Part shown: positions 1 to 10,872 of the stretch, in pieces
How the letters are laid out: each line of letters opens with the position of its first letter
Position numbering within the stretch: the stretch's first letter is position 1
Origin: Billgrantia saliphila
GTDB taxonomy: Bacteria > Pseudomonadota > Gammaproteobacteria > Pseudomonadales > Halomonadaceae
Length of the DNA stretch: 45,941 bases
NCBI RefSeq assembly: GCF_002930105.1
Contig: NZ_PJRN01000023.1
Coordinates: forward strand, 1-45,941
Direction: 5' to 3'
Program-made: the position numbers and the translations under genes
The notes under the pieces: generated by a model
Databases searched by the model: none
What the model was told of the DNA's origin: nothing
The model's input: the letters and a program-made list of their open reading frames with translations, nothing else

Positions 1-19
1 TCGCCGGCAGCGGATGCGT

Positions 20-62
20 ACTTTACGGTTTTCCTCGCGCCCCTGCAAGGGCCGCTTGTCAA
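20..62 (-). promoter_or_regulatory. Strong sigma-70-like promoter firing out of the left edge
   Basis: Read on the minus strand, TTGCAG (43-48) and TAAAGT (20-25) are separated by exactly 17 bases, with a further TTGACA at 57-62 and a T-rich tract just upstream. The -10 box is followed by a GC-rich stretch like the discriminator of stringently controlled stable-RNA promoters. The target gene lies outside the window. That it drives an rRNA or tRNA operon is inference. Confidence 0.45.
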
Positions 63-101
63 AAAGTTTCAGGACGGTGACGGGGCGATGACGGCGAAGC
101 T

Positions 102-135
102 ATCCACAGGCCCTCGCCGTGCCGGGCCTGTGGAT
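102..135. repeat. Perfect 12-bp inverted repeat with DnaA-box-like arms
   Basis: ATCCACAGGCCC (102-113) and its exact reverse complement (124-135) flank a 10-base loop. Each arm contains TATCCACA- or TCATCCACA-like sequence, close to the DnaA box TTATCCACA. No T tract follows on either strand, so it is not a typical intrinsic terminator. It sits between the pssA terminator and the leftward promoter. Confidence 0.6.
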
Positions 136-160
136 GAAACGGGCGCGACCGCCACCGTCG

Positions 161-183
161 AAAACGCCCGCACGAGGCGGGCG
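161..183 (-). terminator. Intrinsic terminator after pssA
   Basis: On the minus strand CGCCCGC and GCGGGCG (177-183 and 165-171) form a 7-bp GC stem with a 5-base loop followed by TTTT. It lies 24 bases past the pssA stop codon. Confidence 0.75.
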
Positions 184-206
184 TCGATGCAAAGGAGAGA
201 ACCTCC

Positions 207-1085
207 TCAGCTCTCGGGAGGCGAGTGCTTCATCTTGCGCATGGTGGCCAGCACCGGCCCCGAGGCCACATAGGTGCCGAATAGCAGCAGCAGCATCACG
301 GAGGGTTCGAGCGAGATCACCACGAACCCCAGCACGATGGCGAGCAGGACCACGAAGGGCACCGGTCCCTTGAGATCGATGTCCTTGAAGCTGTAGTAGC
401 GGATATTGCTCACCATGAGCACGCCCGCCGCGGCAACCACCAGCAGCATCAACAGCTTGAAACCGACGGCGTCGGCATCGAAGCTGTGGAAGGTCCATAC
501 GCTTGCCGCCACCAGGGCAGCAGCCGACGGACTGGGCAGGCCGATGAACCACTTCTTGTCGACGCTCCCTATCTGCACGTTGAAGCGGGCCAGCCGCAGA
601 GCGGCACAGGCGACATAGAGGAAAGCCACGACCCAGCCGGTCTTGCCGATGTCCTGCAGAATCCAGGTGAACGCCACCAGCGCCGGGGCGACGCCGAAGG
701 AGAGCATGTCCGAGAGGCTGTCGTACTCGGCGCCGAAGGCGCTCTGGGTATTGGTTAGCCGCGCGACCCGACCGTCCAAACCATCGAGCACCATGGCGAT
801 GAAGATGGCTACGGCGGCTGCGGTGAAGTCGCCATTGATCCCGGCCACCACCGCAAAGAAACCGGCGAACAGCGCCGAGGTGGTAAACAGGTTGGGAAGC
901 AGATAGATCCCCCTGCGCCTGACCTTCTTGCCATCCTCGATCGACTCCTCGACAACTTCGGTCTCGCGCAAGAAGGCGGCGGCCAGATCTTCCTCACCCG
1001 ACGGCGTCTGCTCCTGCTCGTCCGCCCCGGGATCGACGCTGTCGGGACGGGATGTGCGTTCGCTATTGCTTGGATCTTGACTCAT
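207..1085 (-). CDS. pssA: CDP-diacylglycerol-serine O-phosphatidyltransferase PssA
   Basis: Integral membrane enzyme that makes phosphatidylserine from CDP-diacylglycerol and L-serine, the first committed step to phosphatidylethanolamine. The 292-residue protein shows the complete CDP-alcohol phosphotransferase signature D-G-x2-A-R-x8-G-x3-D-x3-D at residues 104-126, surrounded by several hydrophobic segments. The first 55 residues are acidic and hydrophilic. I chose the ATG at 1085 (MSQDP); a GTG 30 bases upstream is in frame but has no better ribosome site. It lies downstream of ilvC on the same strand, separated by the ilvC terminator, an arrangement seen in pseudomonads and halomonads. 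Confidence 0.93.
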   Translation of the reverse strand: MSQDPSNSERTSRPDSVDPGADEQEQTPSGEEDLAAAFLRETEVVEESIEDGKKVRRRGIYLLPNLFTTSALFAGFFAVVAGINGDFTAAAVAIFIAMVLDGLDGRVARLTNTQSAFGAEYDSLSDMLSFGVAPALVAFTWILQDIGKTGWVVAFLYVACAALRLARFNVQIGSVDKKWFIGLPSPSAAALVAASVWTFHSFDADAVGFKLLMLLVVAAAGVLMVSNIRYYSFKDIDLKGPVPFVVLLAIVLGFVVISLEPSVMLLLLFGTYVASGPVLATMRKMKHSPPES

Positions 1086-1133
1086 TCGTCTCGTCCGTTG
1101 CCAGAAAAAGGTCACCCGCAGGTGGTACGTTTC

Positions 1134-1139
1134 ATTCTA
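1134..1139 (-). promoter_or_regulatory. Candidate -10 box for pssA
   Basis: TAGAAT preceded by TG lies 49 bases before the chosen pssA ATG on the minus strand and after the ilvC terminator. The expected -35 position holds no good TTGACA match, so support is limited to the extended -10. Confidence 0.3.
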
Positions 1140-1181
1140 CACGGTGGCGACTAGGCGAAAAGCGTACGACACGATGAACGC

Positions 1182-1206
1182 AAAAAGGGCGCGGATGACC
1201 GCGCCC
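1182..1206 (-). terminator. Intrinsic terminator after ilvC
   Basis: On the minus strand GGGCGCGG, the loop TCAT and CCGCGCCC form a perfect 8-bp stem (1187-1206) followed by TTTTTG. It begins 25 bases after the ilvC stop and separates ilvC from pssA transcription. Confidence 0.9.
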
Positions 1207-1230
1207 CTCTCGAACGGACTGGCTTGCCGT

Positions 1231-2417
<1,187 letters not shown>

Positions 2418-2427
2418 TACTCGAAGA

Positions 2428-3315
2428 ATGGACATGCGCCCTCTCAAACAGTTTCTCGCTCTTGCCGATACGTTGCACTTCGGTCGTGCCAGCGAGCTGT
2501 GCCACGTCAGCCCCTCGACGCTTTCCCGCACCATTCGCCAGCTCGAGGAGACGCTCGACGCCCCGCTCTTCGTGCGAGACAACCGCCACGTCACCATGAC
2601 ACCGCAAGGTCGGCACTTTCAGGAATATGCGCGGGAAGCCCTGGCCCAGTGGGAGCTGTTGCGCCATACCCTGAGCCGACAGGCCGGCGAACTCATCGGC
2701 GAAATCAGCATCTACTGCTCGGTGACCGCCAGCTACAGCTTCCTCTATGACCTGCTCAGCGACTTCCGCTTGCGCCATCCGCGAATCGAGCTCAAGTTGC
2801 ATACCGGCGACCCGGCGGAATCGATGAGCCGGGTGCTGGCCGGCGAAGAGGACATGGCGATCACGCCTCGCCCCAGGAGCGCCCCCGTGGCGCTGGCCTT
2901 CAAATCGCTGACGCGATCGCCGCTGGTGTTCATCGCCCCGGTGGAGCAGGCCGCGTGGATCCCCGCCACGCCCGACTCCCCTTCCGCCGAGCAGTGGCAG
3001 GGCGTGCCGATGGTGCTTTCCGAGGCGGGACTGTCCCGCGATTACACCGATACGTGGTTCCGGGCGCTGGGCGTGGCGCCGACCATCTACGCCCAGGTCG
3101 CCGGTCACGAGGCAATCGTCAGCATGGTGGGGCTCGGCTTCGGCATCGGCGTGGTGCCGAAGATCGTGCTCGACAACAGCCCACTTGCCGAGCGGGTACG
3201 CCTGCTACCGGTGAAACCCGAGCTGCCCCACTACGACGTCGGCCTGTGCGCGCTGAATCGTCAGCTCAAGAGCCCGCTGATCCAGGCGCTTTGGGACACG
3301 GTCACGGAGCGCTGA
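2428..3315 (+). CDS. ilvY: LysR-type transcriptional activator IlvY
   Basis: Regulator that in enterobacteria senses acetolactate or acetohydroxybutyrate and activates ilvC. The 295-residue protein has the LysR winged helix-turn-helix at 1-60 (HVSPSTLSRTIRQLEE) and a substrate-binding-like effector domain from about residue 90 to the end. It closely resembles E. coli IlvY as I recall that sequence (for example FCSVTAAYS versus YCSVTASYS, and GHEAxVSMVxLGxG). The ATG at 2428 is preceded by only a weak AAGA ribosome site. The gene is transcribed divergently from ilvC across a 180-bp gap holding candidate operators, which strengthens the specific name. Confidence 0.93.
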   Translation: MDMRPLKQFLALADTLHFGRASELCHVSPSTLSRTIRQLEETLDAPLFVRDNRHVTMTPQGRHFQEYAREALAQWELLRHTLSRQAGELIGEISIYCSVTASYSFLYDLLSDFRLRHPRIELKLHTGDPAESMSRVLAGEEDMAITPRPRSAPVALAFKSLTRSPLVFIAPVEQAAWIPATPDSPSAEQWQGVPMVLSEAGLSRDYTDTWFRALGVAPTIYAQVAGHEAIVSMVGLGFGIGVVPKIVLDNSPLAERVRLLPVKPELPHYDVGLCALNRQLKSPLIQALWDTVTER

Positions 3316-3318
3316 GAC

Positions 3319-3343
3319 GAAAAAGCCGCCCCGAAGGACGGCT
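3319..3343 (-). terminator. Intrinsic terminator of the ilvI-ilvH operon
   Basis: On the minus strand AGCCG-T-CC, a TTCG tetraloop, then GG-G-CGGCT form a hairpin directly followed by TTTTT (3323-3319). The UUCG loop closed by C-G is unusually stable. It lies 157 bases beyond the ilvH stop and also separates ilvH from the convergent ilvY end. Confidence 0.8.
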
Positions 3344-3499
3344 GTAACATTCTGCAGAATGTAGATTTACGTCACGAGCGAAGATAGGTCGGCCACCGCC
3401 GGAGCGCAGCACCCGGAGTTGACTGGCTGCTCAATGAGGATTGCGACGGTTCGACGCCTCGACACCGCCGGTGGCCGAGATATCGAGCGCAGTAGTAAA
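3344..3499 (-). other. Structured 3' untranslated region of ilvI-ilvH
   Basis: There is no convincing gene here. It holds a perfect 16-bp palindrome (3347-3362) and a 10-bp inverted repeat (TCGGCCACCG at 3389-3398 with its complement at 3469-3478). With the terminator at 3319-3343 it gives the operon a long folded 3' end, which could be stabilising or a source of a small RNA. That role is speculative. Confidence 0.4.
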
Positions 3500-3991
3500 T
3501 CAGAGCGAAAGCACCTTGTCGCCCCGGGCGATACCGGAAACCCCGGTTCGCGCCACCTCGAGGATCCCCACCGGCCCCATGGCCTGCAGGAAGGCATCGA
3601 GCTTGGAGGCATCGCCGGTGATCTGCACAGTGTAGAGGCTCGGCGTAACGTCGACGATCTGTGCACGAAAGATGTCGACGGTACGCTTGACCTCGTCGCG
3701 TGCCGCTCCCAAGGCCTTGACCTTCACCAGCATCAGCTCGCGCTCGATGTGGTTGCCCTCGGTGAGGTCGACCAGCTTGATCACGTCGATCAGCTTGTTG
3801 AGGTGTTTGGTGATCTGTTCGATCACGCGATCGTCGCCGACGGTGGTCACGGTCAGCCTCGACAGCGATGGATCCTCGGTCGGCGCCACGTTGAGCGTCT
3901 CGATATTGAAGTTGCGCTGCGAGAACAGCCCCACCACGCGAGACAATGCGCCCGGTTCGTTTTCCATGAGAATCGAGATGATATGGCGCAT
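3500..3991 (-). CDS. ilvH: Acetolactate synthase small (regulatory) subunit IlvH/IlvN
   Basis: Regulatory subunit that stimulates the catalytic subunit and confers valine feedback inhibition. The 163-residue protein has an N-terminal ACT domain (about 2-76, beginning with the MENEPGALSRVVGLFSQR region) and a C-terminal ALS_ss domain (about 83-158, DEVKRTVDIFRAQIVDVT). Length and sequence match E. coli IlvH of isozyme III rather than the short IlvN or IlvM. Its ATG overlaps the stop codon of ilvI by one base (TGATG), so translation is probably coupled, matching the obligate subunit partnership. A long 3' region precedes the terminator. Confidence 0.96.
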   Translation of the reverse strand: MRHIISILMENEPGALSRVVGLFSQRNFNIETLNVAPTEDPSLSRLTVTTVGDDRVIEQITKHLNKLIDVIKLVDLTEGNHIERELMLVKVKALGAARDEVKRTVDIFRAQIVDVTPSLYTVQITGDASKLDAFLQAMGPVGILEVARTGVSGIARGDKVLSL

Positions 3992-5715
3992 CAGGTCCGC
4001 TCCGTCTTGGAAAGCAGCATGTCACGCATGGAGCCCAGAGGCACCTGCATCGGATAAACGTGCTCGCGGGGGTCGACGATCACATCGACGAACACCAGCT
4101 CATGCTTGTCGGCGAAGGTGCGCTCCAGCGCCGGACGCAGCTCATCCATCGTCTCCACCCGCAGCGCGGTGAAGCCATACGCCTCGATCAGCTTGGAGAA
4201 ATCCGGCAGCGACTCCATGTAGGAGTGCGCGTGCCGCGACTTGTAGTTGAGGTCCTGCCACTGTCGCACCATGCCCAGCGACGCGTTGTTGAGGTTGATG
4301 ATCTTGACGCCCCCGCCGAATTGCTTACAGGTGGAGAGCTCCTGCATCATCATCTGGAAGCTGCCCTCACCGGTGACGCAGATCACTTGCTCCTCGGGAA
4401 AGTTCTGCTTGATGCCCATGGCCGCCGGGAAGCCGAAGCCCATGGTGCCGAGCCCGCCCGAGGTGATGAAGCGGTTGGGTTTGTCGAACTTGTAGTACTG
4501 GGCGGCGAACATCTGGTGCTGGCCCACGTCGGTGGTCACATACGCCTCGCCGCGCGTCACTTCGCACAGCGCCTCGATCACCTCCTGCGGCTTGAGCTGC
4601 TCGCCCGGCTTCGACGGCTCGTAGAGCTTGCCGCGGCGCTCCTCGCGCCAGCCGTCGATCTTCTGCCACCACTCGGTCAGCGCCTCGGGGTGGGCGATCT
4701 CCTTGCCCTGTACCAGACTGATCATTTCATCGATGACGCTGGCCGCCGGCCCCACGATCGGCACGTCGGCACGCACCGTCTTCGACACCGAGCTGGGGTC
4801 GATGTCGACATGGATGATCTTGGCCGTAGGACAGAACTTGGAGGTGTTGTTGGTCACGCGGTCGTCGAAACGCGCGCCGATGGCGATGATCAAATCGGCG
4901 TGGTGCATGGCCATGTTGGATTCGTAGGAGCCGTGCATGCCCAGCCAACCCAGGCACTGGCGATCGCTCTGCGGGTAGGAGCCGATGCCCATCAGCGTCG
5001 TGGTGATGGGATAGCCCAGGCGCTTGACCAGATCGGTCAGGCCCTCGCAGGCGCGCCCGGTGATCACTCCGCCGCCGGTATAGAACACCGGCCGCTTGGC
5101 CTTGAGCATCATCTCCACGGCCTTCTTGATCTGGCCGGTATGTCCGCGCGCCACCGGATTGTAGGAGCGCATCTTGACCTTCTTCGGATAGACATACTCG
5201 TAGCGCTCGGTGGGAGCGGTCATGTCCTTGGGAATGTCCACCACCACCGGACCGGGACGTCCGGTCGCGGCCAGGTAGAAGGCCTTTTTCAGCACTTCCG
5301 GAATCTCGGTCGGGTGCTTGATCGAGAAGCTGTGCTTCACGATCGGGCGGGTCACGCCGATGATGTCGGTTTCCTGAAAGGCGTCGTCACCGATCAAATG
5401 GCTCATCACCTGGCCGCACAGAACCACCATGGGAATCGAGTCCATGTAGGCGGTGGCGATGCCGGTGACGGCGTTGGTGGCCCCGGGGCCGGAGGTGACC
5501 AGGACCACGCCGGGCTTGCCGGAGGCCCGGGCGTAGCCGTCGGCGGCATGGGTCGCCGCCTGTTCGTGGCGCACCAGGATGTGCTTGACCTTGTCCTGGC
5601 GGAACAGCGCATCGTAGATATGCAGCGCCGCGCCGCCGGGATAGCCATAGATATATTCGACCCCTTCATCCTGCAGGAATCGAGCGATCATATCCGCGCC
5701 GGAAAGCAATTCCAC
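3991..5715 (-). CDS. ilvI: Acetolactate synthase large (catalytic) subunit IlvI/IlvB
   Basis: ThDP-, FAD- and Mg2+-dependent enzyme condensing two pyruvates to acetolactate, or pyruvate with 2-oxobutyrate to acetohydroxybutyrate. I chose the GTG at 5715 (VELLSGADM) because AGGGGAG lies 8 bases upstream and the result, 574 residues, equals E. coli IlvI; a longer in-frame start adds 35 atypical residues. The catalytic Glu is E51 in RHEQAA. The ThDP motif reads GEG (449-451) with NN at 476-477, the GEG variant familiar from pseudomonads. FAD and ThDP domains are complete to the conserved LSKTERT end. A long hairpin-rich leader precedes it. Confidence 0.97.
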   Translation of the reverse strand: MELLSGADMIARFLQDEGVEYIYGYPGGAALHIYDALFRQDKVKHILVRHEQAATHAADGYARASGKPGVVLVTSGPGATNAVTGIATAYMDSIPMVVLCGQVMSHLIGDDAFQETDIIGVTRPIVKHSFSIKHPTEIPEVLKKAFYLAATGRPGPVVVDIPKDMTAPTERYEYVYPKKVKMRSYNPVARGHTGQIKKAVEMMLKAKRPVFYTGGGVITGRACEGLTDLVKRLGYPITTTLMGIGSYPQSDRQCLGWLGMHGSYESNMAMHHADLIIAIGARFDDRVTNNTSKFCPTAKIIHVDIDPSSVSKTVRADVPIVGPAASVIDEMISLVQGKEIAHPEALTEWWQKIDGWREERRGKLYEPSKPGEQLKPQEVIEALCEVTRGEAYVTTDVGQHQMFAAQYYKFDKPNRFITSGGLGTMGFGFPAAMGIKQNFPEEQVICVTGEGSFQMMMQELSTCKQFGGGVKIINLNNASLGMVRQWQDLNYKSRHAHSYMESLPDFSKLIEAYGFTALRVETMDELRPALERTFADKHELVFVDVIVDPREHVYPMQVPLGSMRDMLLSKTERT

Positions 5716-5777
5716 TTGTGTATCTCCCCTGGAGGTCTCGAGTGCGATCCGCGCCCAGGATGGGCACGGGGTCGAGT

Positions 5778-5857
5778 GCGGCGGTACGCCGCTGCCGGCC
5801 TTGCCGGCACCTGATGCCAAACCCTGGCATTGGATGCGACCGTGACGGTACGCATCC
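5778..5857 (-). promoter_or_regulatory. Four tandem hairpins in the ilvI leader
   Basis: Four adjacent stems occur within 80 bases. They are a 6-bp stem at 5778-5792, a perfect 7-bp TGCCGGC stem at 5793-5809, a 6-bp ATGCCA stem at 5814-5830, and a GGATGCG/CGCATCC stem with an inner ACCG/CGGT helix at 5832-5857. No T tract follows, so none is a classic attenuator terminator. A role in mRNA stability or translation of ilvI is possible. Confidence 0.5.
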
Positions 5858-6037
5858 CACTGGCCCGGTTGGGGCCTGCACTCTCATCACGGCGGATCGC
5901 CGCGTCGGGGCGTTGGCCGAATCCGGCGGTTGGCCGGTTCCGGAGTCCTTCGGCGGGTAGAGGCCCATCGGCCTACCCTTCGCACGGGGATGGGGGATCG
6001 CCCTTCAATATCCGTGCCCGCAAATCAGGAACGCTCA

Positions 6038-6066
6038 AGATTCCAATAGCCATGCGGCAGTGTCAA
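6038..6066 (-). promoter_or_regulatory. Candidate ilvI promoter
   Basis: A perfect -35 box TTGACA (6061-6066 read on the minus strand) is followed after 17 bases by the weak -10 GAATCT. If used, the ilvI transcript would carry a leader of about 310 bases. The poor -10 suggests an activator, possibly Lrp as for enterobacterial ilvIH, but no Lrp site was identified. Confidence 0.35.
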
Positions 6067-6137
6067 CCGCCGCGTCGACAGCTTGGCCGCCACGGCTCGC
6101 ACTTTCGAATGAGGTTCGGGGAGTCGAACCGATGAGT

Positions 6138-6168
6138 AAAAAAGCCCGCCGGCTGAGAGCAGGCGGGC
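6138..6168 (-). terminator. Intrinsic terminator of clpB
   Basis: On the minus strand GCCCGCC (complement of 6162-6168) pairs with GGCGGGC (complement of 6144-6150) and is followed by TTTTTT. It lies 80 bases past the clpB stop. Confidence 0.9.
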
Positions 6169-6248
6169 AAGGGGGTTACAGGACGCAACCTATAGAGCAG
6201 TGTAGACGCTCGCCAGCCACATGGCTGGCGAATGCGTAAGGGTTGGTA

Positions 6249-8831
<2,583 letters not shown>

Positions 8832-8902
8832 TCGCTTTCCTCCATCGGGGTGGCGGTGCGTTCGGACGCACCGCTTGGCCCTGTCGTATCGTATTGACAG
8901 CT

Positions 8903-8932
8903 TCAATGGAGTCAGCGTGGCCGGCTTTCAAG
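8903..8932 (-). promoter_or_regulatory. Sigma-32 (RpoH) heat-shock promoter of clpB
   Basis: On the minus strand CTTGAAA (8926-8932) is followed after 14 bases by CTCCATTGA (8903-8911), a near match to the sigma-32 consensus CTTGAAA-N11-15-CCCCATnT. It lies 71 bases before the clpB ATG. Confidence 0.8.
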
Positions 8933-9029
8933 TCATCGGCCAGGAGGGAAGTGCGGCGGCTTGACGCGGGTCAAGGTTGCGGGATGCAGGCTGCAGTGTA
9001 TCGTTATGCTCGAAGCTCGTGGCCCGGTG

Positions 9030-9785
9030 CTACCTGAGCCAGATCACGCTGGCCATGCGTCCGGTCCGCCCTTCGTCGCGGCGATGGGAATAGAAGCGTG
9101 ACTCGCAGGCGGTGCAGAAGTGGCCACCGCTGATGTGCGCCACGCCGAGCCGCTCCAGGCGCAGGCGGGCAAGCTTGTAGAGGTCGGCCATGTAGTGACC
9201 CAGGCGGTAGGGGCTGGGGTCGAAGGCGGCGGCGGTTTCCGGGTGCACGCCGACGAAGGCCTGCTGAACCTCGGGCCCCACCTCGAACTGAGCGTTGGAA
9301 ATGGCCGGCCCCAGCCAGGCCATCAGCGTTTCCGGCGGGGTGGAGAGCGCTGCGACCGTGGCTTCGAGCACACCGCCGGCCAGCCCGCGCCAGCCGGCAT
9401 GCGCCACGCCGACTCGCGTTCCCTGGCGGTCGCAGAAGAATACCGGCAGGCAGTCGGCGGTCAGCACCACGCAGGCGTGACCGCGATCGAAAGCCACCGA
9501 GGCATCGGCTTCGGGAAGTTTCTCGGTGTAGCTAGCCTGCACGCGGGCGCCGTGCACCTGTCGCAGCCACAGCAATGGCCGTTCGTCGTCGATTTCGGCA
9601 CCGAGCAGGCGGCGGCAAAGCCCCACGTGGGCGGGGTTGTCGCCCACCCTATCGCTGGGGTTGAAGCAGGCGAAATCACCCTGGCTCGGACCGGTCTCGC
9701 GGGTGGTGACGAAGGCTCCCACGTTCATGGGCGCCGGCCAGTCGGGCTCGATCAGGGTCGGTTGCAGGTGGGGGGCGTCGCTCAT
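9030..9785 (-). CDS. pgeF: Peptidoglycan editing factor PgeF (YfiH, multicopper-oxidase-like)
   Basis: Member of the YfiH/Cu-oxidase_4 family, a purine-nucleoside-metabolising fold that in E. coli corrects misincorporated amino acids in peptidoglycan precursors. The 251-residue length is normal. The conserved metal-site residues are present: H78 in RQVHGA, C112 in TADCLPV and H129 in VAHAGWRG. The ATG at 9785 has GAGGAG upstream. It sits 15 bases after rluD on the same strand, the conserved rluD-pgeF-clpB order of many gammaproteobacteria, so it is probably cotranscribed with rluD. Confidence 0.94.
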   Translation of the reverse strand: MSDAPHLQPTLIEPDWPAPMNVGAFVTTRETGPSQGDFACFNPSDRVGDNPAHVGLCRRLLGAEIDDERPLLWLRQVHGARVQASYTEKLPEADASVAFDRGHACVVLTADCLPVFFCDRQGTRVGVAHAGWRGLAGGVLEATVAALSTPPETLMAWLGPAISNAQFEVGPEVQQAFVGVHPETAAAFDPSPYRLGHYMADLYKLARLRLERLGVAHISGGHFCTACESRFYSHRRDEGRTGRMASVIWLR

Positions 9786-9800
9786 TCGAGGCTCCTCGGC

Positions 9801-10796
9801 TCAGGCTTCGCTGTCGTTGCGCAGGTAATCGATCAGCGCGAGCAGGTCGTCGGGCAGGGCGGCACGGAACGTGACCGGCTCGCCGCTGCCGGGGTGTACG
9901 AAGGCCAGCTTGCGGGCATGCAGCGCCTGACGCGGAAACTCGCGCAGCAGCACCTTGAGCCCTTCTCCCGCCCCGGCCGGCAGCTTGAGTCGCCCACCGT
10001 ATACCGGATCGCCGACCAGCGGAAAGCGCCGATGCGCCAAGTGCACCCGTATCTGGTGAGTGCGCCCGGTCTCGAGCCGGCAGCGCACATGGGTATGCGC
10101 ACGGAAGCGCTCGACCACCCGGTAATGGGTCACGGCCGGTTTGCCGCTGACGTGCACCGCCTGCCGCTTGCGATCCTTCGGATGCCGGCCGATGGGAGCA
10201 TCCACCGTACCGCCCGAGGTCATCACGCCCACGCAGACCGCATCGTACTCGCGGGAGACCGTGCGTGCCTGCAGCTGCTCGACCAATGCGGTCTGCGCGG
10301 CCAACGTCTTGGCCACCACCATCAGGCCAGTGGTGTCCTTGTCCAGCCGGTGCACGATGCCGGCCCGCGGCACGGTAGCCAGCGTCGGGCAGTGATGCAG
10401 CAAGGCGTTGAGCAAGGTGCCGTCGGGGTTGCCCGCGGCCGGATGCACCACCAGACCAGCCGGCTTGTCGATCACCAGGATCTCGTCGTCTTCGTACACC
10501 GCCTCGAGCGGTATCGCCTCGGGCTCGAAGCGAGCGTCCTCCTCGATCGTGGCCGCCAGCTGCAGCCACTCGCCGCCCGCCATCCTGTCCTTGGGCTTGC
10601 CCGGGCGGCCATCGACGGTCAGCGTGCCCTCCTTGATCCAACCCTTGAGACGCTCGCGGGAATGGTCGGCGAAGAGCTCGGCGGCGGCCTGGTCGAGACG
10701 GCAGCCGGCCAGTGAAACGGGCACACGTTGCTGGGCTTCCACGATCTGGGGCATAGGGGAACTATCGTTGTCAGCATCCTCGGACTGCGTTTTCAT
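9801..10796 (-). CDS. rluD: 23S rRNA pseudouridine(1911/1915/1917) synthase RluD
   Basis: Forms three pseudouridines in helix 69 of 23S rRNA, needed for normal ribosome assembly and termination. The 331-residue protein has an N-terminal S4 RNA-binding domain (about 28-95) followed by the RluA-type catalytic domain with the hallmark [10 protein letters not shown], placing the catalytic Asp at 152. The family motif [12 protein letters not shown] follows. The first 20 residues are acidic and variable. It is divergent from bamD, again the usual gammaproteobacterial context that separates RluD from RluA or RluC paralogues. Confidence 0.95.
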   Translation of the reverse strand: MKTQSEDADNDSSPMPQIVEAQQRVPVSLAGCRLDQAAAELFADHSRERLKGWIKEGTLTVDGRPGKPKDRMAGGEWLQLAATIEEDARFEPEAIPLEAVYEDDEILVIDKPAGLVVHPAAGNPDGTLLNALLHHCPTLATVPRAGIVHRLDKDTTGLMVVAKTLAAQTALVEQLQARTVSREYDAVCVGVMTSGGTVDAPIGRHPKDRKRQAVHVSGKPAVTHYRVVERFRAHTHVRCRLETGRTHQIRVHLAHRRFPLVGDPVYGGRLKLPAGAGEGLKVLLREFPRQALHARKLAFVHPGSGEPVTFRAALPDDLLALIDYLRNDSEA

Positions 10797-10872
10797 GCGA
10801 GGTGCTTTATAGTGGGCGGGTTACGGTCGATTCTACCACGGCCGACACGGCTTGTTAGACACGAGGATCACG

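Larger units (their letters stand above)
5716..6137 (-). other. Long non-coding leader upstream of ilvI
   Basis: About 420 bases between the clpB terminator and ilvI contain no gene I can support. It holds a hairpin cluster next to ilvI, a candidate promoter near 6038-6066, and an isolated 6-bp hairpin (GGTTCG at 6113-6118 with CGAACC at 6125-6130). A short reading frame starting at 6053 on the minus strand is rich in Ile, Leu and Val but sits in the promoter spacer, so it is not annotated. Confidence 0.5.

Noticed and set aside
102..135. Replication origin based on DnaA-like boxes
   Set aside because: Only two imperfect boxes, no AT-rich unwinding element and no dnaA, dnaN or parAB neighbours.
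4060..5814. Long antisense open frame (584 codons) opposite ilvI
   Set aside because: High GC makes antisense frames long. The ilvI frame has clear homology, while this one has low-complexity His/Leu/Gly/Arg-rich composition and no ribosome site.
5970..6053. Short Ile/Leu/Val-rich open frame in the ilvI leader that could be an attenuator peptide
   Set aside because: Its ATG falls inside the spacer of the best promoter, there is no ribosome site, and no hairpin followed by a T tract stands before ilvI.
6113..6130. GGTTCG...CGAACC hairpin resembling a tRNA T-arm
   Set aside because: The surrounding bases do not pair as an acceptor or anticodon arm, and the loop lacks the T-arm geometry. There is no tRNA here.
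8960..8976. CTTGAC...GTCAAG hairpin between pgeF and clpB as a terminator
   Set aside because: A 6-bp stem exists but no T tract follows on the minus strand, so termination is unsupported.
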